The notes under the pieces: generated by a model | Databases searched by the model: none | The model's input: only the letters and a program-made list of their open reading frames with translations | What the model was told of the DNA's origin: nothing | Shown here: in pieces, positions 31,683-41,109 of the stretch | Layout of the letters: each line of letters starts with the position of its first letter | How positions within the stretch are numbered: position 1 is the first letter of the stretch | NCBI RefSeq assembly: GCF_902806685.2 | Contig: NC_048562.1 | Location: forward strand, 2,996,200-3,060,199 | Direction: 5' to 3' | From: Maniola hyperantus | Lineage: Eukaryota > Arthropoda > Insecta > Lepidoptera > Nymphalidae | DNA length: 64,000 nucleotides | Translations under genes and position numbers: made by a program

Positions 31683-34600
31683 ATGGCTGCTAGGATATTG
31701 TTATTATTGGTGTTTGTTTGTGTTTTACAGACTTTACAGTTAACTGTGGAAGGGACTGTGTTGTGTGAGGAGGGGTTTTGTACGGTAAATATTTCATCAT
31801 CATCATCATCGTCATGATCAACCTATCACTTGTCCATTAGTGAGCACGAGCCTCCTCTCAGATTTAAGGGTTTGCCATAGTGTGCCACGCTGGCCAAGTG
31901 CGGATTGGGAGACTACATACACATTCCCCTTACGTGTGCTATAAGACCTACCTACCAGTGGCGTGCAACTTATAGAGGCATAAAAGCGCTGCTTACCCAA
32001 GAAATAGTTAACTCGGTTGAAATTGCTCAATGCTCATTATTCTTTGACTTGCTTACCTAACTACTGCTTACCCTGGCTTTAAACCCTATGCACGCCACTG
32101 CTACCTACCTGCTAAATTTCATGATTCTAGAGCAACGGGAAGTACTTACCCTATCCTATAGGTTTCTTGATAGACATGCCATACAGACAGACAGACAACA
32201 AAGTGATCCTATAAGGGTTTCTTTTGTCTTTTGAGGTACGAAACCCTAAAAGATCCGTTTGAACCACAGATAGTTTACTACTCGGTGGTTTGAACGTTAC
32301 TCAAATAGGTGTAAGTAGACAAACAACGAAAGAATTCTATGGCACTAATAATTATCTTAATAAATATAAAAGGAAAAGGTGACTGACTGACTGATCTATC
32401 AACGCACAGCTCAAACTACTGCACGGATCGGGCTGAAATTTGGCATGCAGATAGCTATTATGACGTAGGCATGCGCTAAGAAAGGATTTTTGAAAATTCA
32501 ACCCCTAAGGGGGTGAAATAGGGGTTTGAAATTTGTGTAGTCCACGCGAACAAAGCCGCGAGCATAAGCTAGTTGGTACTAAATATACCTCATTTTGTCA
32601 TGTTATATTCTGATTTATCAAACGCTGTATTTATGTTGGCAGAAATTCAGACAAGACACCAGATGCGCGACGCCAGCGGTGGAGTGCTCAATCAACAATG
32701 CCACCCACTCCGGAATGTTACTACCATCAGCTACCATCTGCAACTGCTGCGAGTATTGCCTGCCTCTGTTTAGTAAGAACTATCATCATCATCATCATCA
32801 ACCCATCGCCGGTTCACAGAGCACGGGTCTCCTCTCAGAGTGAGAAGGGTTTTGGTCATAGTCTACCACGCTGACCATTTGCGAATTGGTAGACTTCACC
32901 TTTGAGAACATTATGGAGAACTTTCAGGCATGCAGGATTCCTCACGATGTTTTCCTTCACCGTTATAGCATAACGCCGAAAAGTAAGAGGTGCGTGCCCG
33001 GGATCGAACCCCCAACTTCCGATTAGAAGGCGGACGTCCTAACCGCTAGGCTATCACAGCTTATAAGGTAAGGTAAGACCCATACTTCTGCTTTATCCTA
33101 GAAGGTTGCTCAGAAGGTTCAGAAGGTTGGCCTCCCATGGCCCCACCATCAACCTCTCGGTTATATGGGCCAAATCGCAGGAGGGCGCCCATTCGGTACT
33201 TGCTCTTGGCGTTTGCCCGGGGCGCCTTCTTGAAACCTTGAAATTATTATTCACTCTTGACTTGAAGGTACCCATAATAAAAGTGGAGGGAAAAACTGAT
33301 GAAGGCAGGGCGCACCCTCAGTGAGGAGTAGTAAATAGTTCAAAATACTATTAATGATTTTAAGCTTATTTCGTGGTTTAACGACATATTTTCGCATCGC
33401 TTTAGCGATAAGGCTGCCTTTGCATGCTACAGCTATTAGATTAAGATCCTGTATTGCTTTTTCAATGTTTACTTTGTGTTGTGTGCAATAAAGTGTCAAA
33501 ATTAATAAATAAAAATAAATATTTTAATGTATAAACGGGTACATACCACGATTTATTTTTGTTTTAATTTGTCGATATTTCAACCCAATTGCACGGGTCG
33601 TTGTCACGACGGGACTGCGGTGCTGCGAGAGATGAAGTTCGAGCTGTCAAGGGCAGTAGCGAACTACCCTCTTTCTTGTTCTTTTCGCTGGAACTTGACG
33701 AGTTGTCCCGCAAAATACACTTGCAACGTCACTATTAACTTTCTCTCGCAGCACCGCAGTCCCGTCGTGACTACGACCCGTGCAATTGGGTTGAAATATC
33801 GACAAATAAAAACAAAATTAAATCGTGGTATGTACCCGTTTATACATTAAAATATACTTCATATTGTATTTTTCAGACGCAGGCATGCCCTGTAGTCTTG
33901 GTGGGCCCGGAGATGGGATCACGGTAGGCAGATGCGGCCACGGACTGACTTGTCACAATGAGACGAGGACGTGTGTTAGGAGTAAGTAATTATTCTAAAT
34001 CTATAAATTTTTTACAAAAAAAATAAAAACCGACTTCGATACACAAACACTAAAAATTGAAAAATAATTTAATTTATTACCGAATATATTATGTATACAA
34101 GAGTTAATATAGTTCCATAATAATACTTTTTGTTGCCGGTGCCAATTAGCTTTAGCTGCGCGAATCGTCTAGACTTCATATTTTTATGAGACTCCACAAT
34201 GGCACCTCATTGGCACCGACCCCAAAAAATATTATTATGGAACTATATTAACTCTTGTATACATAATATATTCGGTAATAAATTAAATTATTTTTCAATT
34301 TTTAGTGTTTGTGTATCGAAGTCGGTTTTTTTTTTTTTGTAAAAAAAAATTATTTCACAATTTTTAGTGGCCCCATGGAATTATGCTATGACTGGTTAAA
34401 AATCTACTGTTTACTAAGCTATTACACTGATCGCGAGCAATTTACTCTTATCCGTTGAGGAGTTCCAGTATCTATCTTCGAAGATGTTCATCAGATCTTC
34501 ACCAAATTTAAATGGGACCAACTTTGAAGTATACCCTTCAAACAAAAAAAGAATTTTCAAAATCGGTCCAGGCGTCTTCGAGTAATCGGGGAACATACAT

Positions 34601-37600
34601 ATAAAAAAAAAAAGATTCCGACGAATTGAGAACCTCCTCCTTTTTTTGAAGTCGGTTAAAAAGGAACAGGTGACTGACTGACTGACTGACTGATCTATCA
34701 ACCCACAGTCAAACTACTGGACGGGTTGGCTTGAAATTTGGCATGTAGATAGCTATTATGACGTAGGCATCCGCTAAGAAAGGATTTTTGAAAATTCAAC
34801 CCCTAAGAGGGTGAATTAGGAGTTTGTTTGTGTAGTATAAGCTAGTACAAATATAAATCTATACTAATAAATAAAATTGAAGTGTCTGTCTGTAATTTCG
34901 AAATAACTACGCCATTTAAGCTCACCATTATTTGACCTGTACCTACCATAACTGATACAAACGTTTTTAAAATTTTTGTCTGTTTGTCGGGACTTTTACA
35001 GACAAGTAGAGGATTAACCAAGCAGTTTACATAGGCTACTTTTTAACCAACTTTCAAAAAAGGAGTTGTGTTTTTCTACCTTTAAACACCGAAATCTCCG
35101 AGATTTCTGAACCGATTTGAGTATTTTTTGTTTTAATCAATAGAGGATAGGCTGCTTTTTGTCCTGGAAAGTCAAAAGTTGCCACGGGTTTTTAAAAAAC
35201 CTAAATCCACGCGGGTGAAGCCGCGGGCATCAGCTATAGATAGTATGGATGGATTGCTTAACATTTTCAGTGAGCACAAAGTGTCATGACGCCCAAGACG
35301 ACTTCGACGCACGGCATGCTCTAGGCGAAACCGGGGTGTTGGAGAGACGACCAGAGTGTGACGTCAGAGGGGACTTCGCCACCTACGACTGTGTGCCGTC
35401 CCAAACGTGAGTATAAGTCCCGCAAATTGCTAATACGCGTGGCCGCCATTTTAGTGACGTCAGCACTAGACTGAAGTTTCGAGCTGATGGCATATTTTTA
35501 TTTCGGCTGACGTCAAAATGTAGACGATGCGCAACAGCAATTTGCGGGGCTTATAACATCTCTTTTAACCCCCGAGTCAAAAAAACCGGCCAAGTGCGAG
35601 TCGGGCTCGCACACCGAGGGTTATTATTACTATAGCTTATGCCCGCGACTTCATCCGCGTGGACTACACAAATTTTGAACCCCTATTTTACCCCCTAAGG
35701 GGTTGAATTTTCAAAAATCCTTTCTTAGCGGATGTTTATGTCATAATAGCTGCATGTCAAATTTCAGCCCGATCCGTCCAGTAGTTTGAGCTGTCCGTTG
35801 ATAGATCAGTCAGTGAGTCAGTCACCTTTTCGTTTTAGATATTTAGATTTTAGATTATTAGGTATACACTTTATTTGTACCACCAAAAGAAGGATTACAA
35901 TAAAAGAACGAAAAAACACTGACAGAAGGAAGATACAAAAGGCGGCCTTATCGCTAATTAGCGATCTCTACCAGGCAACCTTCGTGCGCAGTGCGTGCGC
36001 GCTGGCATCCTTATGTGGTCTTAATATAGTCCAGATTGCAGAAAACTCCGTTAGTGCGAGTACTGCCGGCGGTACATTTGTTCGGGAATACGTCATGGAA
36101 TGTTAGCGATGGAATAGCGCCATCTAGTTGTAATTGTGGCAACCGCCACAGTACTAAGCGTTTTTGTTCAACGTTTCTGATACGAACCGCTAAGGTGTCT
36201 TTCAAGTATAACTTGAATACCTTCTAACTACAATCTGACTGCCTTTCAGTTGCTTCTGCCAATCAGAAGAAGGCGAAAGACTGTTCGGAGAGGTTTTGTT
36301 TACGGGCAAAAATCAGGAAATGCCCTGCGGTAAGCAAATCTAAATCCTAAATTTATTTCAATCTTTCTATTCTATTCTATTCTATTTCAACCTCCCTGGC
36401 TCATCGGCCCCTAGTTCGATTACTGGCCTGTTTGGGAACTTTTAGTTTCAATTTGCCTTTAGTCTGAATAGGTGGCTTCGGCTGAGGCACATCCATAGTC
36501 CATACTAATATTATAAATGCGTGCGTTTGTTGGTTTGTCCTTCTATCACGTCGTAACGGCGCGGCGGCGGCGGGCGCAACGGATTGACGTGATTTTTTGC
36601 ATGGGTATAGATAAGGACCTGGAGAGTGACATAGGCTACTTTTTACCTCGGAAAATCAAAGAGTTCCCACGGGATTTTTAGAAAACCTAACTTAGTCGCG
36701 GGGATCAGCTAGTTTTAAAGATAAAAAAACTATCATAAAAATATACTTACCTACTAGATATTTTAATTTATCTTAGCGATGGTATTTGTATTTTTCAGGG
36801 TGTTCTCGCATGATACAAAAAGTGGAGAGGTACATAGCATCAGGGTTAGCCTACCCAGTGGCGGGGTTGCGATGCACATCAGACGGCAATTTCAACCCTG
36901 TGCAGTGTATAGATAGGGTCTGTTATTGCGTCGACACCATCACTGGAGAGGTGGTGGGAACTGATACCATCGACTTGGATGAGCAACGCCCTTCTGAACT
37001 GCCATGCTGTACGTATTTCTTTTTCTAAGTCTTGTCTGAGACCTCCATTCTTGTTCTGAGACCCTAGTACCTATTTTTTTTAAAAGAATATTAGCCATAG
37101 TGACTAAGTATAAAATATATTCCCCTTTCCTCTCCAACTAAGCGTCAAGCTTGTGCTAGGAGTAGGTACGACAATATAGTGCAACGGGCGGGGTTTGAAC
37201 CGTCAACTTTTCGGTTTTCAGTCCACTCCTTTATCCGTTGAGCTATTGACCGTACTCAGTCGTTTAATCGTTACTTAAGTTTAGTTAAAACGAGACAGAG
37301 CTATCATCTCTCACATAAATCTGTCTCGTTTTAACTCAATCTTAAGTAACGATTAGCGACTCTGAGTACGGCAGTGAGACCTTTTGTTGTGCTGAGACCC
37401 TAGTACCTATTCGCTGATCTTTTTGATCAACGGTGCTCTTGTAGAAGTATACTTAGAGCCTCGACAGCTCAACGGTTAAAGGAGCGGACTGAAGTCCGAA
37501 AGGTCGCCGGTTCAAATCCCACCCGTTGCACTATTGTCGTACCTAGCTACTCCTAGCACAAGCTTTACGCTTAGTTGGAGGGGAAAGGGGAATATTAGTC

Positions 37601-39797
37601 AGTATAAGTAATAAACTTGGCTAATATTCTTTTTAAAAAAAACCGGCCAAGTGCGAGTCAGGCTCGCGAACCCACAATTTAATTTTTTTTATGTGATGTG
37701 ACCACAAATTCACGGTTTTCAGATTTTTCCCCTAATACCAGCTATAAGACCCACCTTCCTGACAAATTTCATGATTCTAGGTCAACGGGAAGTACCCTGT
37801 AGGTTTCTTGACAGACAGACAGACAGACAGACAGACAACAAAGTGATCCTATATATAAGGGTTCCATTTATAAAAAATACCACATATAAAATAATTATTA
37901 GATACATCTTGGACACGTGGTACCAAGGTACGGAACCCTCGGTGTGCGAGTCCGACTCGCACTGGACCTATTCTACTACTCCTACTTTTTGTCGGCATTA
38001 TTCGATTTTTGAATATTTTTCAGACGTAGAAGAACTGGACCTATTCCCGATAAGAAACGACACGGAACCCCCCTACAACTACACGAGTCCCTGCTACGAC
38101 AGCATCAAAGAGAAGGAACAACTGATACAGCAGAGTATTAAAGATGGCTTCAATGTAGACTTCTTTACCACTTTCAACGCTATCACTTGTATGCCGGATG
38201 GCACTTTCGGGCGGACGACTATCAATTCTAACGGATCGTGAGTACCTCATATTTACCTCATATTTACCTCACACTTATCTACTTGAAGAAAGAAGGAAGA
38301 GCACTAGTTTAATGTGGTCAGTTACATTTCATATGTCACTTTCGGGAGGACGACAATTAACTCTAACGGATCGTGAGTACCTCATACTTTTCTATTTTAA
38401 ACCTACCTCACGCTTATCTACTGGAAGAAGAAAGGTGGAGCTAATAGAGCAGAACTTTAAAGACGGTTTCAATGTGGTTCTCTTCACTTTCGGCAGGACG
38501 ACTATCAACAGCTCTTATGGATCGTGAGTACCTCATAATTACCTCATATTTACCTCACACTTATCTACTTGAACAAGAAAGGAGGACCTAATACAGCAGA
38601 ACATTAAAGATATTTTCAATGTTTTTTTCTACACTTTCGGTTGGACTTGAATGAATCCTGAGTGCCTCTCAGGTGTGAGAATAGGTATTTATGGTCTCAC
38701 TGGTCCGCACGGGGTTAACACACACACACCTCGTCACCCGCAGTCGAAAATGCTGCCCTTTAGCCGTTGGGCATTAAAAATAGTTTTTTTATTTTATTTC
38801 AGGAAAATATGCATAGACAAGCGTGGCGATCAAATAGGGGATTTCGAGGCAAGACCTAATACTCCTGAATTTAATACCATGGACTGTAGTAAGTTGACAA
38901 ACTTCTTCTAATAAGTTTAAGTGATTTTGTTAAGTAATAGTGATAATAAAAAGAATACCCGGCTGAGTTTGTTTGGGGACTCTTCTCAGACCTGGGCGCG
39001 TTTGGAACCCTCGTAGCTTTAGTTTTGAGTAACTAACTAAAGGCATTGCTGCATGACTTTTGTGTGTTTTTGTACAAACATAAATACTGGTAATCATCGT
39101 GGTAAAAATCGACCGGGACCACCTATTTTTGGTTTTTGCGATTGCATTGGGATTTGTATCATCATCAACCGATAGACGTCCACTACTGGACATAGGTCTC
39201 TTGTAGGGACTTCCACACGCCACGGTCTTGCGCCGCCTGAATCCAGCGGCTCCGTGCGACTCGTCTGATGTTGTCCGTCCACCTAGTGGGGGGGTCTGCC
39301 AACACTGCGTCTTCCGGTGCGAGGTCGCCATTCTAGCACCTTTTAACCCCACGTCTATCGGTTGAACGAAGTGCCCTGCCCATTGCCACTTCAGCTTCGC
39401 AACCCGTTGAGCTATGTCGGTTATTCTGGTTCTCCTACGGATCGCCTCATTTCTGATTTGATCACGTAGAGAAACTCCGCACATATCTCTCTCTTTCGCC
39501 CGCTGTGTGTGAGTGACTCTGAGCTTTCTTATGAGGCTCATAGTTAGCGACCATGTCTCGGATCGGGAGTTGTATATTGAAGCCAAAATCTGTCTGGTTT
39601 CAGAATGTGCAAAAACAGCGAGTCTCATGTCTGCGTCAACGGAACGGCCGCGTTGCTGCAGCAACGGCAACTTCAGGGCTGTGCAGTGCCGTCGCGGGTT
39701 GTGCCGTTGCGTTGATTCCGACGGACGGCAAGTCGGCGCCGAGTCCAGAGACGTCACGACATTACATTGCTATACTGATGATTGGAGGAACTGCTGA
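31683..39797 (+). CDS. secreted protein with IGFBP-N-like module and four thyroglobulin type-1-like repeats
   Basis: Nine exons give 418 residues: 31683-31784, 32643-32772, 33877-33981, 35271-35406, 36250-36329, 36799-37008, 38024-38237, 38803-38888, 39604-39797. Residues 1-24 are a signal peptide (RILLLLVFVCVL core). Residues 28-112 are cysteine-rich with CNCCEYC and GRCGHGLTC, the pattern of the IGFBP N-terminal module. Then come Tg1-like repeats: 113-184 (TCFCQ), 185-254 (the clearest, six Cys with QC...CYCVD), 255-354 (degenerate, QC and the C.C pair reduced to one Cys) and 355-418 (QC...CRCVD). The borders between modules are all phase 1, as in exon-shuffled extracellular proteins. Known Tg1 repeats often bind and inhibit cysteine proteases. 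That role, or growth-factor binding, is inference here. The ATG has AAAATGG context. Confidence 0.85.
31793..31930 (-). mobile_element. SINE-A remnant, 8 bp after exon 1
   Basis: Starts with (CAT)n at the donor side of intron 1, then shows a worn body up to the GGCCAAGTGCGGATTGG block. Confidence 0.6.
31931..32252 (+). mobile_element. element B remnant interrupted by a hAT MITE
   Basis: B sequence GCTATAAGACCTACCTAC ends at 31955 and resumes at 32101 with CTACCTACCTGCTAAATTTC, running to the GGTACGAAACCCTAAAA end. Confidence 0.7.
31956..32100. mobile_element. hAT-type MITE, 145 bp, with 8-bp TSD
   Basis: Sister of 19785-19930. Ends CAGTGGCGTGCA / TGCACGCCACTG; TSD CTACCTAC at 31948-31955 and 32101-32108. 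It is in opposite orientation to the sister copy. Confidence 0.85.
32355..32577 (-). mobile_element. D2 copy
   Basis: AAAAGGTGACTGACTGACTG to CCACGCGAACAAAGCCGCG. Confidence 0.7.
32780..33062 (-). mobile_element. SINE-A copy directly after exon 2 donor
   Basis: Nearly complete, with a small deletion in the body. Its (ATC)n tail begins about 10 nt after the exon 2 donor GTAAGAAC. Confidence 0.75.
33070..33513 (-). mobile_element. LINE-derived sequence, two parts
   Basis: The minus strand of 33093-33275 encodes a worn stretch, SRRRPGQTPRASTEWAPSC, resembling a LINE-derived reading frame. The other part, 33345-33513, reads on the plus strand TCGCTTTAGCGATAAGGCTG to TGTGTGCAATAAAGTG and an (AAAT)n tail, typical of a CR1/Jockey-like 3' UTR. 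The two parts are not clearly one insert. Confidence 0.45.
33518..33855. repeat. long foldback element in intron 2, about 340 bp
   Basis: Arms of about 125 bp run from AATGTATAAACGGGTACATA through TATTTCAACCCAATTGCACG to GGACTGCGGTGCTGCGAGAG. They face a nearly complete complement around a centre of about 90 bp. The right arm ends about 20 nt before exon 3. Confidence 0.75.
34028..34333. repeat. foldback element with about 115-bp arms, intron 3
   Basis: The arms start ACCGACTTCGATACACAAAC and include CCGAATATATTATGTATACA. The complement is nearly perfect. A worn one-armed relative lies at 53046-53250. Confidence 0.75.
34600..34852 (-). mobile_element. GAAGTCGGTTAA repeat joined to a D2 copy
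   Basis: ACGAATTGAGAACCTCCTCC at the left is followed by D2 in reverse from about 34663 (a TGACTGACTGACTGACTGA run). Confidence 0.6.
35150..35250 (-). mobile_element. D1 fragment next to exon 4
   Basis: Ends CCACGCGGGTGAAGCCGCGG, about 40 nt before the exon 4 acceptor. Confidence 0.5.
35415..35560. repeat. foldback family M, copy 2
   Basis: Begins 9 nt after the exon 4 donor. The arms are GTCCCGCAAATTGCTAAT and complement. Confidence 0.65.
35579..35855 (+). mobile_element. element B stub followed by a D2 copy
   Basis: 44 bp of the B start (ACCGGCCAAGTGCGAGTC...) is cut at 35622 and followed by D2 from CTTATGCCCGCGACTTC to a TCAGTGAGTCAGTCACC end. Confidence 0.65.
36022..36150. repeat. two-copy dispersed repeat
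   Basis: Second copy of 30158-30300. It holds GTTAGTGCGAGTACTGCC and GGCAACCGCCAC. Confidence 0.6.
36500..36715 (-). mobile_element. D1 copy with a GGCGCGGCGGCGGCGGGCG insert
   Basis: Reverse D1 with about 20 bp of extra GC repeat inside, lying in intron 5. Confidence 0.65.
37076..37250 (-). mobile_element. SINE-C copy
   Basis: Reverse copy in intron 6. The head stops where foldback S begins, so the last 5 bp are missing. Confidence 0.7.
37252..37375. repeat. foldback family S, copy 3
   Basis: Arms TACTCAGTCGTTTAATCG and ACTCTGAGTACGG complements; centre ATCATCTCTCACATAAATC. Confidence 0.7.
37455..37635 (+). mobile_element. SINE-C copy
   Basis: Forward copy, about 200 bp from the reverse copy at 37076, so the pair forms an inverted repeat in one intron. 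Confidence 0.75.
37636..37965 (+). mobile_element. rearranged element B
   Basis: The B start (37640-37672) is joined to the B end region (37673-37870). Unrelated AT-rich sequence follows, and then a reversed B start (GGAACCCTCGGTGTGCGAG). Confidence 0.6.
38238..38665 (+). repeat. three decayed partial copies of exon 7 with its donor
   Basis: The exon 7 block CACTTTCGG(GC)GGACGAC through GGATC|GTGAGTACCTC occurs at 38202 (the real exon) and again at 38337, 38485 and 38632. The spacing is 135, 148 and 147 bp. The third unit still reads ELIEQNFKDGFNV...FGRTTINSSYGS and keeps GTGAGT, but has lost an 11-residue stretch. The last unit carries a stop and CTGAGT in place of the donor. These look like old tandem duplicates, not used exons. 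Confidence 0.75.
38925..39040 (-). mobile_element. retroposon fragment
   Basis: Reverse match to the right half of 18373-18560 (TCAGACCTGGGCGCGTTTGG). Confidence 0.55.
39154..39575 (-). mobile_element. RTE-like LINE 3' end in intron 8
   Basis: Founding description: minus-strand pieces SLRDQIRNEAIRRRTRITD and AQRVAKLKWQWAGH, then frame breaks, and a short ATGATGA-type tail near 39160. These are conserved C-terminal blocks of this common insect LINE. The copy ends about 30 bp before the exon 9 acceptor and gives rise to a misleading antisense frame over exon 9. Confidence 0.7.
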
Positions 39798-39807
39798 TAT
39801 ATTAGAG

Positions 39808-40208
39808 AGAGAGCCAGCACGTGCCAGACCTTCGTTATTTTATAAAAGCTGAAAGTTTCTCTGCGTATTGTCCCCAACACTGGGAGGGACGTTTGTGGAA
39901 CTTAGTGTCGTGGCCCCTGTTAGACATCCTTGAACTTTTAAATTTTAAGGGTGTCTAACAGGGAGTAGCCATGATACTAAGTATCTGACAATGCAAGACG
40001 TAATTCTGAAGAAAATGAAAAAAAATAGACTTTATATACTTTGACGTAAGGTTTTTTACACCTTTATTACCTATTATCTCCCAATGCCACCATGATCCAA
40101 ACAAACATCCAAACAAACGTTCGTCTCCCAGTTGCAGTGTTGGGGACAATACGCAGAGAAACTTTCAGCTTTTATAAAATAACGAAGGTCTGCCACGCGC
40201 TGGCTCTT
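39808..40208. repeat. long inverted repeat just after the stop codon (3' UTR)
   Basis: The left arm (39809 to about 39900) and the right arm (about 40095-40208) match over about 95 bp. This includes 56 bp without a mismatch, starting AGACCTTCGTTATTTTATAA and ending CCCCAACACTG. A second inner pair, TGTTAGACA / TGTCTAACA, flanks 39920-39961. The element starts 11 bp after the TGA of the thyroglobulin-repeat gene, so it probably lies in the mRNA. Confidence 0.8.
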
Positions 40209-40365
40209 AGTCCATACTGTTATATGTAAATATATAAATTGACAATCTAACCGATTTTTATTAAATTTTTCTCCAGTGTCACGTGTCACTAAGAGGGCTA
40301 TCTACCTAGGCTATCTATATTCTATACCTACAAAAATTTAGTGCTATTATACACTATAGTGTTAT

Positions 40366-40497
40366 CAGAGCACGGGTTTCCTCTCAGAGTGAGAAGGGTT
40401 TTGGCCATAGTCTAAGGAGGGATTGGAGAACTCTGGATTGGATTGGAGAGGCATGCAGGTTTCCTCACGATGTTCACCGTTAAAGCAAGTTCCTATT
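40366..40497 (-). mobile_element. SINE-A remnant with deletions
   Basis: AGAGCACGGGTTTCCTCTC to CACCGTTAAAGCAAG, with two internal gaps. Confidence 0.6.
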
Positions 40498-40499
40498 TA

Positions 40500-41109
40500 T
40501 TTCAAAAGTTCGCGACGTGCAAATAAAACATCTGACTGACGCTAGAGGTCTACGAAATTTGCTTAGATTTAGATATAGATGCCGTGGGTCGAATGGTGGA
40601 CCCGAGAAATACGAAATTACAAGTATTTAAGGCAAAGTCGTATGTTACTGTTTCACTTTTTAAGTTTTCACACATAAATAGGGAGAAATCCCTAAAGTGG
40701 AAACACTGTAACAGATCATAAAATGAAATGACGAAATGTCAAATGACATTCAATTTTGACGTTTGATTTGAGTTTGGCACTTCAAATTTCGTCAACGCAA
40801 ATGTCGCCCGTCGGATTTGGTCGGATTGAGTCAAATTGTTTTTCTCATAATATTTATTTCTCTCGATTAACTTAGCACTCCAATAATTTTTACGGACATG
40901 TGATCTGATTTAGAACAATTTATTGGATTAAATTACGTTTACTAGCATAGGCATAGTGAACAAATGCTTCCATAAGTCGGCGTGTTAGGTTAAAAGAATA
41001 GTTTGTTAAACCAAACGTATGGACAGTTGTATTGAAAATAAGACTGTTTTTTAAGTGTTCAAAGTGTTAATTTAGCACGTAATACAACAATACTCGTCTG
41101 GAAAGTAAA
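40500..41109 (+). other. upstream region and 5' UTR of lunapark
   Basis: Unique DNA free of repeats, consistent with promoter sequence. I see no clear initiator or TATA box that would fix the start of transcription. Confidence 0.35.

Noticed and set aside
33093..33499. Two minus-strand frames of 60 and 82 residues
   Set aside because: They lie in LINE-derived sequence and are not host genes. Kept only as a mobile-element entry.
37771..38241. 156-residue plus-strand open frame
   Set aside because: Its first half reads through an element B copy and intron 6. Only the part from 38024 is real, as exon 7.
38930..39757. 275-residue minus-strand open frame
   Set aside because: It is the antisense of exon 9 and part of exon 8/intron sequence fused by chance to the LINE fragment at 39154-39575. 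Only the LINE part has protein-like text.
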